Shown here: in pieces, positions 1 to 9,862 of the stretch | Numbering within the stretch: position 1 is the first letter of the stretch | Layout of the letters: each line of letters begins with the position of its first letter | DNA from: Planctomycetota bacterium | GTDB lineage: Bacteria > Planctomycetota > Phycisphaerae > UBA1845 > UTPLA1 | DNA length: 61,129 nt | Assembly (NCBI GenBank): GCA_016712275.1 | Contig: JADJRI010000025.1 | Coordinates: forward strand, 1 to 61,129 | Direction of reading: 5' to 3' | The notes under the pieces: model-generated | What the model was told of the DNA's origin: nothing | The model's database searches: none | Seen by the model: only the letters and a program-made list of their open reading frames with translations | Made by a program: the position numbers and the translations under genes

Positions 1-857
1 TGAGAACTTTGATATCGATGGCCCGGTAGAGTTGCGCCATGTCTGATCGATGGCCGGCGAAGATGACCCGGTCACCCATGCCGTATCGATTTACGGCGGC
101 GCGGCACTGGCCGTGAAGCGTGTTGGGCTCTGTCCCGTCGAAGCCGCCGACAAGGAGGAAGTACACATGGCGATGGTTGCTCAACACCTTGCGGGCGGCA
201 TCGATCAGCGTGGCATGATCCTTGTTGCCGCGAAAATGCGCAAACATTCCGACGACGGTGGCATCCTGGGGAATGTTGAATTCTTTGCGAATGCCATCGG
301 CCCGGCCCGGCTTAAAGCGTTCGATGTCGATCCCATTGGGAATCACGCAGAGCTTCGCGCTATCGACGCGCTGTTCATCACGCTCGTATGCCAAACCCGC
401 CCATGAATTAGCGATCATGATGTCGAAACATGAATCGGTCGCACGGGAGACCCACCGCTTGAACTTGCCGCGGCCCAGATAGCGGGCACCGATTCGAGCA
501 AATCACGGCCGGTACGCGCGCGAGCCGCCCCGCAAGGCGACCGACAATCTCCGCATCGAACATGAATGAATGAACGATCGCCGCGTCCAGCTTTGAAAGC
601 ACTCGCGCGGTCCTTAGGATCAGGGGCAGATCATACGTGTAACGCTTCGGTAGCGCGATCAACCTATCGCTCGCATCACGCAAATCACTCGCCAACGGGT
701 TGTTCGTTGAGAGCGTGATAACCCGGACGTTGAACATGCCCGGATCGATGGCGTTGGCGAGTTCGACGACCTGCCTTTCCGCGCCACCGCGTTCCAGACT
801 GCTGGTGAGCAGTACGACATTGATGCGATGACCAGTATGTGCGATTCGGTTTAACAT
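1..857 (-). CDS. GT4-family glycosyltransferase, 3' end outside window, one frameshift
   Basis: Probable retaining GT4 glycosyltransferase that adds a sugar to an exopolysaccharide repeat unit on the cytoplasmic side. The N-terminus carries the group-1 signature SSLERGGAERQVVELA (about residues 18-33). The frame that opens at 857 stops at 408, but homology continues in another frame from about 490 to the window edge: YLGRGKFKRW, then PNGIDIERFKPGR (typical acceptor/donor domain linker) and VGMFAHFRGNKDH. One missing base near 490 (R-G codons reading cg-ggt) explains the break. The C-terminal part of the donor-binding domain lies outside the window. It sits 30 bases downstream of the WecG-like gene, so it is probably the last visible gene of the same transcript. 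Family assignment is firm; the sugar is unknown. Confidence 0.8.
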
Positions 858-887
858 TCGTTGGCCAGAGGATTGGTATTGGTGAAA

Positions 888-1739
888 TCAACGGATGGAA
901 TCAATCTCGCCGTCAGCCCATTCGAATTCAAGCCCGCGCATGAATGCGACGGATTGCTTGACCGGCGAGACCGTGTATCGGACCGTTCGCCGCACGGCTT
1001 CGTTGAGCACTTTCCAGGCGAATAAGGTATTTGTTTCGAGGTAGCGTGGCAGCAGCCGACGTGGCTCCTGCGCGGCTCGATAGGCCCATTCGAGGCCAAG
1101 TCGCTGAATGATGCGAGGAGCCCGGTGCACCTTGCCGGCCAGCACGTCGAAGGCACCTCCCACGCCATGACACACGGGTACGCCCATGACGCGGCCCCAT
1201 TGTGCGATGAATTTTTCCTTGCGCGGCGAGGACATTCCAACCAATAGAATGTCGGGCTTTGATTTGGACACGTCGTCGGCGATGGACTCCTCGTCGGCGG
1301 GGTTGTAATAACCGTTGCGAGCACCGGCGATGATAATGCCGGGATAGTCGCGCTCGATTCTTCTGCGGACTTGCGCAAGCACCTCTTCTTTTGCGCCGAG
1401 AAGGTACAAACGATATGAGTGATGATGGGCACGATCGAGCATTCGGGACATGAGATCGATGCCGGTTACACGTTCCGGCAGCGGCATGCGCAACAGCCGA
1501 CAGGCCCAGACGATGGACATGCCATCGGCCAAAATGAGATCGGCGCCGACAACGGCACGGCGAAGCCCCTCATCGCGTTCGATGTGGATCGTTTTTGCGG
1601 CGTTGAGCACGGTAATGAGCAAACGGCGCCGCGCTGCGATCGCATGATCGACCGCGTCGAGCACGTCATTGGTCGTCACCGCATCGATCCTGACATCAAA
1701 CAGATGGCGCGTCGGCCACTGCGAAAGTGTGTGATTCAT
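888..1739 (-). CDS. WecG/TagA/CpsF (GT26) glycosyltransferase
   Basis: Transfers a nucleotide-activated sugar (ManNAc, ManNAcA or similar in known members) to a polyprenyl-diphosphate-linked sugar early in polysaccharide assembly. About 283 residues. Visible family motifs are LNAAKTIHIERD, ILADGMSIVWACRLL, ERVTGIDLM, YLLGAKEEV and LLVGMSSPRKEKFI, followed by GVGGAFDVLAG-RAP and GLEWAYRAAQEPRRL, which together cover the whole GT26 domain. I chose the ATG at 1739 because a strong Shine-Dalgarno (GGAAGGGGAAGG) precedes it; a start at 1796 would run further into the upstream gene. It overlaps the upstream gene by 44 bases and is followed 30 bases later by the GT4 gene, which suggests translational coupling. 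Substrate is not predictable from sequence. Confidence 0.9.
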   Translation of the reverse strand: MNHTLSQWPTRHLFDVRIDAVTTNDVLDAVDHAIAARRRLLITVLNAAKTIHIERDEGLRRAVVGADLILADGMSIVWACRLLRMPLPERVTGIDLMSRMLDRAHHHSYRLYLLGAKEEVLAQVRRRIERDYPGIIIAGARNGYYNPADEESIADDVSKSKPDILLVGMSSPRKEKFIAQWGRVMGVPVCHGVGGAFDVLAGKVHRAPRIIQRLGLEWAYRAAQEPRRLLPRYLETNTLFAWKVLNEAVRRTVRYTVSPVKQSVAFMRGLEFEWADGEIDSIR

Positions 1740-2854
1740 CCGCCTTCCCCTTCCGTCGTGTTGCAAACTCTTCGATGCGCTGCGTGGGCCATGCATACAG
1801 AATCCAGCCCATGTGATAAGGCCGCGATTCGTAGTCGATCCGGACAGGTCGAAACAGGGAACCGAGCACCGGCGCCCGCCAGCCCGTCCGGACGGCGCTC
1901 AGCGCCGCGTTAACGCCGCGCGACAGTTTGTTCGGCTCGCGGCGGGCCACTTTCCGCCAAATCAAATCGGACTCGGGGTCAATCAGAGAACCGTTGATTT
2001 CCGGGGCGTGAGTCAGCCATTCTACGCCACGGCGAATGTTCCGTCCGACGTCGGCATGGCAGGCTTGCTCGGCCGCGAAGAGCGCCATCGGCGCCATCGC
2101 ATCCTGATGCACGGCATAGACCGGATACTCCTCAATGACCTGGCCGGTGCGGGTGTCAAAGTGCCACCACCATTGTCCGGAATGACCTTGCATGTCGCAC
2201 ATTTTCCTGGCGCAGACACGTGCGCATGATTTGGCTTCATCGTCGTCGAATGCGGCTCCATAATGTGACAATGCGATCGTCGGATAAACGAGGTCGGCAA
2301 AGCAGGCCACATGCGCCCGGAGAATTGCACGTCTTGTGGTTCCACCCTGATGCGAAAAAGTCCCGCTTTTTGAGTTAAATGAACCCTTGAGTCCAATCGC
2401 AAGTTGTTCCGCCAGCACCGGCTCCGTGATGCAATTCGGATCGATCGACAGTGCGGTCAGCGCCCATGCGTTCGACCGTGGGATGTCGCATCGAGGTCGG
2501 GTCAAGAAGCATCATCTGCCTTAGAATTCGATCGGTGTGCCCGTGATTCATTTCCACGGCGGCCCAGAGAATCGCCGCAACATCGCCAAGATTGGCGATC
2601 GAATCGAGACGTTCAATCATTCCAGTGCAAACGTCGTGCATCGATTGGCCGTCAAGCACGTCGTGGGCGATCTCGTCCGATTCGCCGGAAAGTCCGATCA
2701 GCGCCATCGCGGTATAACGCACACTGGCGCCTTCCAGGCGATCAACATTTCCGATACGGCGAAGGCGAAACGCGAAAATGCGTTCCTCCGGACGGTACAT
2801 TCGGCGCAGACTCCGAATGGCGATGGCTCGTAAGTTGTGAAGTGTCTGACGCAT
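1696..2854 (-). CDS. Unrecognised EPS-locus protein, possibly alpha/alpha-toroid fold, one frameshift
   Basis: I do not recognise a named family. About 385 residues, made of two frames that join near 2462 (one extra base or two missing; a GGG run sits at the junction). The product is soluble-looking, with no signal peptide and no membrane segment. It is rich in helices, aromatic residues and His/Trp motifs such as GHSGQWWWHFD, which resembles alpha/alpha-toroid (terpenoid-cyclase or six-hairpin glycosidase) proteins; this is a fold guess only. The ATG at 2854 (MRQTLHNLRA) is preferred because an upstream start at 2911 lies inside a terminator-like hairpin. Its end overlaps the WecG-like gene. 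Position inside the polysaccharide locus suggests a role in glycan or lipid-carrier chemistry. Confidence 0.6.
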
Positions 2855-2909
2855 ACCCAATCTTATGCAGATTGAGTGCGAATCAAGGTCCGTTTGTGCG
2901 TCAATAAAC

Positions 2910-2940
2910 AAGCGGCACGGGCTGTCAACCCATGCCGCTT
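2910..2940 (-). terminator. Terminator-like hairpin downstream of the Wza-type gene
   Basis: AAGCGGCA (2910-2917) pairs with TGCCGCTT (2933-2940). After one mismatch, GGG/CCC extends the stem around a 7-base loop. Read on the minus strand it follows the Wza-type stop by about 30 bases and is trailed by GTTTATT, a weak U tract. Confidence 0.5.
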
Positions 2941-2971
2941 GTGTGTCATCGATGTCCGCAAATGGAGCGGG

Positions 2972-4399
2972 TTAAGGAGCCAGGAAACCAAGCGGATCGA
3001 CCGTATTCTGAAGATTGTTTCCGCCTGCCGAGCGCGAGCCCTGCAATCCGCGGCGGTTTAGGAATTCGAGACCCGTCACGTTATAGGTCACGGTCATACC
3101 GGCACGCAGGAAGAAGGTGCGGTTCACGAAGTCCATGATTCGCGTTCCGACCGTCTCGGGAACCCAGAGAATATCGCCCGCAGCCAGCTCTATGTTGGGA
3201 TCGCGGCCTTGTTTGGTCTTCTCAAGATCGATGCGCACAAAGGCATCCTCGCCGCTTTGCATTCTTCGAATGAGCGTTGCTTCAGTCGGCAGAACAGCTT
3301 CGATCACACCGCCGCCGGCGGCCAATGCCTGCAACGCGTTAATCTTGGTTCCCTGTGGAAATTCCTTCGGTCCCGGATTGTTGACGAGGCCGCCGACAAA
3401 GACCGTATTGGGCTGGGCCGCGACGACATTGATCACATCGCCCGATTCGAGCGGGTCGAGGGCCAACACAGTTTTCAGATGATTTGTGTTGCGGACGTTG
3501 AGTTCGATCTTGTCGCGCGGGTTGCGAATGCGCTGTAAAACCAATGTGCCGGAAGCGTCCTGCGTCATACCGCCGGCCAATACCACGGCGTGCAACACAT
3601 CGCGCTGGCAGCGATTCAGCTTTACAATGCCCGGAAGGAGAGCGGCGCCGACGACGACAACGTCCGTCGTGCTGTATTCGTGCAATTCCACGCTGAGTCC
3701 GAGCGATGCGACAAACTTGGGTACATAGGCATCGTGAATGGCCTGTTCCACGTCCTCGATTTCACGCTCACCGACCTTCACCGATCCCACCAGCGGAAGA
3801 TTGATGTAACCCAGCCGATTAACGCGGGCCAGGACTTCGGTCGGTTCGGTCAGCATTTCGACACCGGTCAATCCGGTCATCGAGACGCGCAGTATGTCGG
3901 AAGGGCCGACGCGATAGGGGCGATGGAATTCCGTATATACTTGTTGCATGACCTGTTGGCCGGCCGCTTCATCGCTTAGCTCGTCCGGCTCACCGGCGTC
4001 AGCCTTGCCGTGGCTCGCGAGTCTGACCTTCGCGGCCGCCGGCTTGTCTTGCACGAAGGTCCACATTTTTGTGTTGTCATTGAATTTCCAGCGACCCTGA
4101 GGTGTGACCGGCCCCTTGGATGAATTCTCGGAGAGATCCTTCGATTGAACTTGGGCGACGGCGGGTTTGCCCGACGTGTTGCGGTGTACTATTGATTTTT
4201 TGGGTTCAGAATGATTATTCGTTGGGGACTGAACGAATTGGACATCATTCATTTCCTGCTGGAATTCCATAAATTCATAGACATTCAGGCGGGAATCGCT
4301 GCAACCGGAATTGCCGAGCATAGCGAAAAACATAGTGACAAGAAAAATAGATGAATTCGTCTTTGACATGTATCGCGTCCAGTAAGGCGGCGTTTTCAT
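2972..4399 (-). CDS. Wza-type polysaccharide export lipoprotein (Poly_export + SLBB)
   Basis: Outer-membrane/periplasmic component that would pass polymer out of the cell, partner of the Wzc-like kinase encoded upstream. About 475 residues. The N-terminus has a basic start, a hydrophobic stretch (SSIFLVTMFFAMLGNSGC) and a plausible lipobox cysteine. The Poly_export domain begins at YRVGPSDILRVSMTGLTG (about residue 165) and includes VNRLGYINLPLVGSV. SLBB-like segments follow (VVVVGAALLPGIVKL, VFVGGLVNNPGPKEF), then LAAGDILWVPET. I chose the ATG at 4399 because GAGGA lies 6 bases upstream; an internal ATG at 4369 is an alternative. The low-complexity stretch before the domain is unusually long (about 130 residues). 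A 233-base gap separates it from the sugar transferase upstream. Confidence 0.9.
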   Translation of the reverse strand: MKTPPYWTRYMSKTNSSIFLVTMFFAMLGNSGCSDSRLNVYEFMEFQQEMNDVQFVQSPTNNHSEPKKSIVHRNTSGKPAVAQVQSKDLSENSSKGPVTPQGRWKFNDNTKMWTFVQDKPAAAKVRLASHGKADAGEPDELSDEAAGQQVMQQVYTEFHRPYRVGPSDILRVSMTGLTGVEMLTEPTEVLARVNRLGYINLPLVGSVKVGEREIEDVEQAIHDAYVPKFVASLGLSVELHEYSTTDVVVVGAALLPGIVKLNRCQRDVLHAVVLAGGMTQDASGTLVLQRIRNPRDKIELNVRNTNHLKTVLALDPLESGDVINVVAAQPNTVFVGGLVNNPGPKEFPQGTKINALQALAAGGGVIEAVLPTEATLIRRMQSGEDAFVRIDLEKTKQGRDPNIELAAGDILWVPETVGTRIMDFVNRTFFLRAGMTVTYNVTGLEFLNRRGLQGSRSAGGNNLQNTVDPLGFLAP

Positions 4400-4402
4400 C
4401 AC

Positions 4403-4635
4403 GGATCCTCTACGTCCAATACAAATCGAACGTCCTCACATCGACATGCAAGGCGGGGGACTTGGCGACAAACCGCCGGAAATATGTGAGATGGCGCGGC
4501 AATACACGCGGAATGACCGATAACGCGTGGGGTTTATCGGCTTTTCAGCGTGGCGAATTGGGATTTCAACATGGAACAGCGGAGCCGACGTGATTGGCCT
4601 GACCAGTACTTGCGTCCGGTATTCGCGTGCTGCGC
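4403..4635. other. Intergenic gap in the EPS locus with one inverted repeat
   Basis: No gene is visible. CCGATAA (4517-4523) and TTATCGG (4534-4540) form a 7-bp stem with a 10-base loop. The T-rich flank is on the plus-strand side, so it is not a convincing terminator for the minus-strand transcript; it could be an operator or chance. The Wza-type Shine-Dalgarno GAGGA lies at the left end of the gap. Confidence 0.35.
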
Positions 4636-6464
4636 TCAGGCGACCTCAATCGGATTGCCTGGCAATCGATGCGCGGAAGTGGAGATTATTTGTACGTGTT
4701 GGCCGACGGTTGGAAGTGACAGGAAGGATTGGGCTGCCGCATTCTCAGAGAGTGAGCGGCGCTCCGGTTTCATGAGCCAGTGAATCGGAATTTCGCGTCC
4801 AGTCGTTATAGCAATGAGTGTTGCGATCAAAACGTTGAGATCCAGCCACGCGGACATTCGACGAACATACATCATGTCATAATAAATCCACTGCTGAAAA
4901 TCACCGTCATTTCGATCGGATCGACAAATCTGCCAAAGGCCGGTGACACCGGGGCGAACTGAAAGTCGCGCTCGCCGCCAGGGTATGCAATACTGGTTCT
5001 CGCGAAACGGCGAAGGCCGTGGCCCGACAACACTCATGTGACCGGCCAGCACATTGAATAACTGAGGAAGCTCATCGATGTTGAATTTGCGCAGGAAATG
5101 GCCGACGCGCGTGACGCGCGGATCATGGGTGATCTTAAAATGGGGTCCGTCGAGTTGATTTTGAGTTGACAGCTCCCGTTGCCTTTCGTGGGCGTCGATC
5201 GCCATGGTGCGGAATTTCAGACAAGGGAAGGATCGTCCGAATCGACCCTCCCGATGGTGAACAAAAACAGCGGCCCGCGGGAGTCGAGCTTGATGAGAAT
5301 GGCGGCGACGATCATCACGGGCAGCGCAATGATGAGTGCGATAAGCGCCAAGGCAAAATCAAAGCACCTCTTGATTGAGGACTTTAAGAGTCCGGCAGTG
5401 TGGATGTTCGGCAATTCATTGTGAGGCTCAGTGCCGGCCAGTGAATTGCGATCCCAGCGTGTTCTCACACTTGCATCAAAATCTGGGTTGTTCGAGTCGA
5501 TAGTTTGAGGAATTGCCCCTAAAGCTGCATGCCGGATGGAGGTCAGGTCTTCGACGGCAGCATGCATCGGCACAACGGACTGTGCCACAATGGCGTTTCG
5601 ACCGACGCGAGAATTCGCTCCAATCAGCGCCGGCCCGATGATCACCGCGCCTTCCTGAATGGTGCAACCTTTCTGTATGATGATGGACCCGCTAAGCCGG
5701 GCCGTTTCATGCACATGCGCTCCGCGTCCCAACAGAATTCGTTTATCCAGCCTACAGTAGTCTGCCTGCAACGGACCCCTTATTGCTGCATCCAAAATGC
5801 TGTTGCTGTGCGCGAGATATTCCCCCGGAATCGTCAAGTCCTTGGTCTTGGTGCAAAAAACAACATAACGGCTGACAACGCCGGCCTGTGCGAGCGATGC
5901 CGGCAGTTGCCTGCATGAAACGAAATCGATGCCATCCATCGCCGCCGCCGGCATCAACGAATGGGTCACAATCCCGCGGTGTCGAACCGTCTGCGTCACG
6001 CCCTCGTAGAGCCGCCTGATTCGCCGAACCCGACCGACGTCGTCTAGTTGCAAACTTTCGATCGCGCCGGTCGGATCCGCACCCATGGCGACAGAATGCA
6101 CGGCGCCGGGAAGCCCTGCCAAGTGCTGTTTCAGGTGTGCAAGGGAGAATCCCTCGGCAGGCCAATGTCGGGGATCGACAAAGAGAAGCAAATCGGACGG
6201 TTCAAGATTCCGCAATTCCAAAGTGAGCTCACTCTTGAGAAGGGCTCGAATACGCAATCCGGAGCGCGAAGTCGGCATGCTGTCGGTTGACACGGATTCA
6301 TCACGGACAATCCAGATATCGCGCGAGCCAATTTGAGCCGCCGATTCGCACAGGTAATCCAGCACAGTGCCGCAACCCAGTGGCAGCGCAAGCACTGACG
6401 TGGGCGCAAGGCCATTGTCACCGGGACAAATAAAGCAATCTGGAATGATTGTGACAGTTTGCAA
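4636..6464 (-). CDS. Pseudo-nucleotidyltransferase/left-handed beta-helix fused to initiating sugar transferase, one frameshift
   Basis: About 609 residues once a one-base deletion is repaired. The N-terminal ~240 residues resemble NDP-sugar pyrophosphorylases but lack the G-x-G-T-R loop. A hexapeptide-repeat stretch follows (VHETARLSGSIIIQKGCTI, AVIIGPALIGANSRVGRNA; about residues 255-305). The C-terminal ~200 residues are a WcaJ/PglC-type sugar transferase: a membrane hairpin (CFDFALALIALIIALPVMIV), HHREGRFGRSF, CLKFRTM, HFLRKFNIDELPQLFNVLAG, MSVVGPRPSPF, VRPGVTGLWQ. That domain moves a sugar phosphate onto undecaprenyl phosphate. The break lies in an A5 run (5263-5267 on the plus strand) where six bases restore GPLFFVHHREGR. 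The start is uncertain; TTG at 6464 is the first in-frame option. Confidence 0.85.
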
Positions 6465-6559
6465 GGCGGAGTTCCGATTCGTGTTTCTGTCGCTTTCAAA
6501 AAAGCACTTGTGTCTTTTAGTGGAGTGTCAATAAACCCGTTTGATTTCGGCTAACGCGA

Positions 6560-8791
6560 TCAAGCCAGCATCTCGGCCGCCTGCTGGTGTCGAGCACGAT
6601 AGTAGTAGGGGTAATAGGCCGATCCCTGGCTCACGCCAACCAGCAACGTTCCGAGAAGTCGCGCTCCCGCGGCGCTGAGGCCGGCAAAGGCCTCGACCGC
6701 ATCCTCGCGATTGGAACCGGAAGATCGCAGCACCATGATCGCGCCATCGGAGTGAGCCGCGGTAATGCGTGTATCCGCCATCGACAACACGGGCGGGCTG
6801 TCGAGCAGCACGACATCGTATTTTGATTTCCACCTTTGAATTCCAGCCGCGAAGCTGCCCTGGGCAAGCACGTCGTTGTCTCGCGCTCCATTTCGCCGGC
6901 CGATGGGCAACACATCCAATCCATCAACGTCCGTCGAAACAATGGCGGTCTCGTCGTTTGAACTCCCAGTCAGCACACCGCGAAGCCCCGGCCCGTTGAT
7001 GGCCTCAAAATGCTGGGAGACCGAGGGATGCAGCATATCAACGTCGACCAGCAAAACGCGTTTGCCCATGGCCGCCAGACTCTTGCCCAGCAGGATGGCG
7101 ACGGTCGTTTTTCCGGAGCTGGCTTCGGGGCTGGTGATGACAACGGCCCCGCCTTTTCCGCCCAATCGTTGCAGCATCATGGTGCGAATGATGCGCACGT
7201 TTTCATTGATCGCCTGGCCGAGCAGAGTATCTTCGGAAACATGCAGCGCATCCCGAGCGCGCGGCAATTGACCCAGAAACGGCACATCGTGAGGCACACC
7301 CTGGCCGATATCCGAGATCTCGTGAATCTTGGGATCGGTTCGTCCGCGCATGTAGCCGATGCCCAATGCACCGAGCGCTGCGAAGACAAGCGAACACGCG
7401 CTCATCATCAGCCGCCTATCCGTGGAAGCTTGAAGTCTGACCAGTCCTTCTGACTGAATACTGATCCGTGCTGGCGCGTTGCTTTCGGTTTCGAGCGCGT
7501 TCAGCCGATCCATGAGATCCTTGCGCATCAGCTTTTGCTCGGCATAGAGCTCTTCGGTTTTTGCCACTTCCTGCGCGAGGGATTCAGTGGAAATGAGTCG
7601 CGCCTGCAGTTCCGCGATACTTGCTTCCAAATCGCTGTGGCGCTTTTCCACAATTTCCGGGTTATTGGAATGGGCATAGGGTTCAAGACCGAGTCGCTGT
7701 TCCGTCAGTCGCAACATTCGGCGCGCCTGGTCCACATCGGCCATCGCTGATTGCAATGCGGGGTGCGATTCACCGAACTGACGGCGTGCCAGATCGAGCC
7801 GCTTGCGGGCTTCGACATACTCTTCCTGGTGCCGCATCCATGATGGGTCGGTCTGTATCTCCGGCGGCACTCTGTCCAATCGGATGTCATCGAGCACATC
7901 CAGTTCGAATGGGGCAGGCTGGCCGGGGCCGCCGGAGCGATGGGCGCCTTCCATGTCGCGCAGCTTGCGTTCCTGGATCAACAATGCCAGTGCAGCCTTC
8001 TTGTTGCTCAGCTCATTGAGCATTTGTGAGCGAACTTCCGGATGTGTCGCGGTGCCCATTTGCTCAGCCAGAGCAAACTTCCGCTCAAACAACTCGTTGA
8101 TGTTTCTTTTGACCGACGACAATTGGTCGCGTAGTGCGGCAACGCGCTGCCGTTCGCTATCCGCCTGCACGTGATTCCAGTAGGACTTGTATTCCTCGGC
8201 GACGGCGTTCACGATCGTGGCGGCGTCCGCGGGGACACGCGTTTCGATAAATACATCGATAAGCTCTGTGCCGCGGCGCAGCGTGACAACGAGTTGACGG
8301 GCGAGCTTGTCCACCATTCGATTCATGTCGGCTGACGAATTCGATGCGGACTGAAACCACTCTGTCGCGCGCACTTCCTCGCGATTCATCACTCGAGACA
8401 GCACTTCGGGGCTTTGAATGACAGAAACCTGCGTGTTGATATATGAATTGAACAGCGGCACCGTTCCGTTGTCTTCGGTCTTGTAAAGAACGCGCGGAAC
8501 ACTCGAGGCCACCCGCACAACGGTCGTCGAGCCATACTGCGGCTCAAGCGTTGTCCAAATTGCAACAAGCAAAAGCATGGAGATTGCGGAGAATACGCCG
8601 AGAATGGTCCATTTCCACCGGAGCATCGTATGAAGCGACAGCGCCGGATCGCCCTGCGGCATGGCCGATGGGCGGGCATCAAACAGGTTATTCACGGCAA
8701 ATGAGCCCGGAGATCGCGATCCGTTGGCCCGAACCGTCAGATCGGTTTTTCCGTTTCCATTTTGGTTTGAATTTGACGTATGGATATCCAT
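6560..8791 (-). CDS. Wzc/BY-kinase-type polysaccharide chain-length regulator and tyrosine autokinase
   Basis: Inner-membrane co-polymerase that controls chain length and export through cyclic tyrosine phosphorylation. 743 residues. A Wzz domain starts after a disordered N-terminus: TM1 about residues 53-72 (WTILGVFSAISMLLLVAIW), a large periplasmic coiled-coil region, and TM2 near residue 460 (LMMSACSLVFAALGALGIGY). The cytoplasmic kinase has Walker A SPEASSGKTT (about residue 555), Walker A-prime VLLVDVDMLHPS and Walker B YDVVLLDSPPV. The tail holds a tyrosine cluster YYPYYYR, the usual autophosphorylation zone. The start is supported by AGGAG 8 bases upstream of ATG 8791. It follows the nucleotidyltransferase-like gene by 24 bases and lies in one transcript with the export genes. 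Confidence 0.92.
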   Translation of the reverse strand: MDIHTSNSNQNGNGKTDLTVRANGSRSPGSFAVNNLFDARPSAMPQGDPALSLHTMLRWKWTILGVFSAISMLLLVAIWTTLEPQYGSTTVVRVASSVPRVLYKTEDNGTVPLFNSYINTQVSVIQSPEVLSRVMNREEVRATEWFQSASNSSADMNRMVDKLARQLVVTLRRGTELIDVFIETRVPADAATIVNAVAEEYKSYWNHVQADSERQRVAALRDQLSSVKRNINELFERKFALAEQMGTATHPEVRSQMLNELSNKKAALALLIQERKLRDMEGAHRSGGPGQPAPFELDVLDDIRLDRVPPEIQTDPSWMRHQEEYVEARKRLDLARRQFGESHPALQSAMADVDQARRMLRLTEQRLGLEPYAHSNNPEIVEKRHSDLEASIAELQARLISTESLAQEVAKTEELYAEQKLMRKDLMDRLNALETESNAPARISIQSEGLVRLQASTDRRLMMSACSLVFAALGALGIGYMRGRTDPKIHEISDIGQGVPHDVPFLGQLPRARDALHVSEDTLLGQAINENVRIIRTMMLQRLGGKGGAVVITSPEASSGKTTVAILLGKSLAAMGKRVLLVDVDMLHPSVSQHFEAINGPGLRGVLTGSSNDETAIVSTDVDGLDVLPIGRRNGARDNDVLAQGSFAAGIQRWKSKYDVVLLDSPPVLSMADTRITAAHSDGAIMVLRSSGSNREDAVEAFAGLSAAGARLLGTLLVGVSQGSAYYPYYYRARHQQAAEMLA

Positions 8792-8815
8792 GCATGCTGC
8801 TCCTGGTAACTCGAG

Positions 8816-9819
8816 CTATCCTCTCAATGCCCTTGCCAGCCTCGTGCGATGTTGAATTCGGCGTGTAACCTGGGCTTCTGCCGCCACGCCGGCGCTGTGC
8901 ATCAGGATGGATTGATCGACAAATGCCCCCGACCCAACCGAAACCTGATCCCAAAGAATGCTGCGACACACGTGCGATCCCTCGCCGACGCGGCAATTCG
9001 CCCCGATGGAGACCGGCCCGACGATGACTGCGTTCTTTGAAACGCTTGACCGCTCCCCGATCAGAACCGGGCCGCAAATTCGAGCGCCGGCCTCGATGTC
9101 TGCCGTATCGTGGACGATGGCAGTCCCGTGGCGTTCGTGGCACACCGGTGTTTCGTCGGTTTCAATCAGCCGCGAAATGGCCAGTTGGTTTGCGCCCAGG
9201 TAGGAGCCGGCGCCCTTGACGCGCGGAACGCATGCGTCGGTTTCGAATACGGCAACGACTTCACCCGCCTCGTAGAGTCGGGGAATGAGCATTTCCTTGA
9301 TATCCTGATAACCGCTCGCCGGAATAAACTGCAGCACGCGCCGATCGCAGACATAAATGCCAACAGCGTTCATTCCCGACCGATGCGCTGGGCTGTCGCC
9401 CACATTGTTTGCGACGATGGTCATGGCCGCGCCAGAATTCGCATGCACGGAGATTAGTTCTTCAATTGGAACCGATTGCGGCATGATCGAGGCATCGAGT
9501 ATTAGAAACACATCGGCCCGGCTGACGCGTGCCGCATCGACGACACACCCTGCCGGACCTCGCGGCATGATGTCCTCGTAGTAGCTGATCTGCATGCGCG
9601 CGGGTCGCCGCCGCCCAATTCGTGCCTGAGCGTGTGGGTGTCGCTGTTGGCACAGACATGGACAGTCTGCATACCGCCATCGCGCAGCCAGCTTAATGGG
9701 TAGGAAATCAGCGGGCGGTTGGCGATCGGCACCAGCGTGCGCGGAAGCCAACGTTCGAACACCGACGGACGCCATTGGTGGACGCCCGCCAATAGAATGG
9801 CGTGAATCGAGGACTGCAT
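8816..9819 (-). CDS. Nucleotidyltransferase-like protein with left-handed beta-helix, one frameshift
   Basis: About 334 residues after repair. The N-terminus (ILLAGVHQWRPSVFERWLP, then RTLVPIANRPLI) has the shape of an NDP-sugar pyrophosphorylase but not the conserved glycine-rich G-x-G-T-R signature, so catalysis is doubtful. Middle region: ADVFLILDASIMP (D in the metal-site position) and PRVKGAGSYLGANQLAI. C-terminus: hexapeptide repeats (ADIEAGARICGPVLIGE, NAVIVGPVSIGANCRVGEG). The frame breaks at about 9600-9615, in a GGC/GCC-rich tract, and continues with RMQISYYEDIMPRGPAGC. The start at ATG 9819 has GAGGGGGAACA in front. It is a paralogue of the N-terminal half of the fused sugar transferase two genes downstream. 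Possible roles: regulatory or scaffold subunit, or acyl/acetyltransferase. Confidence 0.75.
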
Positions 9820-9862
9820 TGTTCCCCCTCAGGATCCCCATGATCGATCGAGCAAGTGCCGA

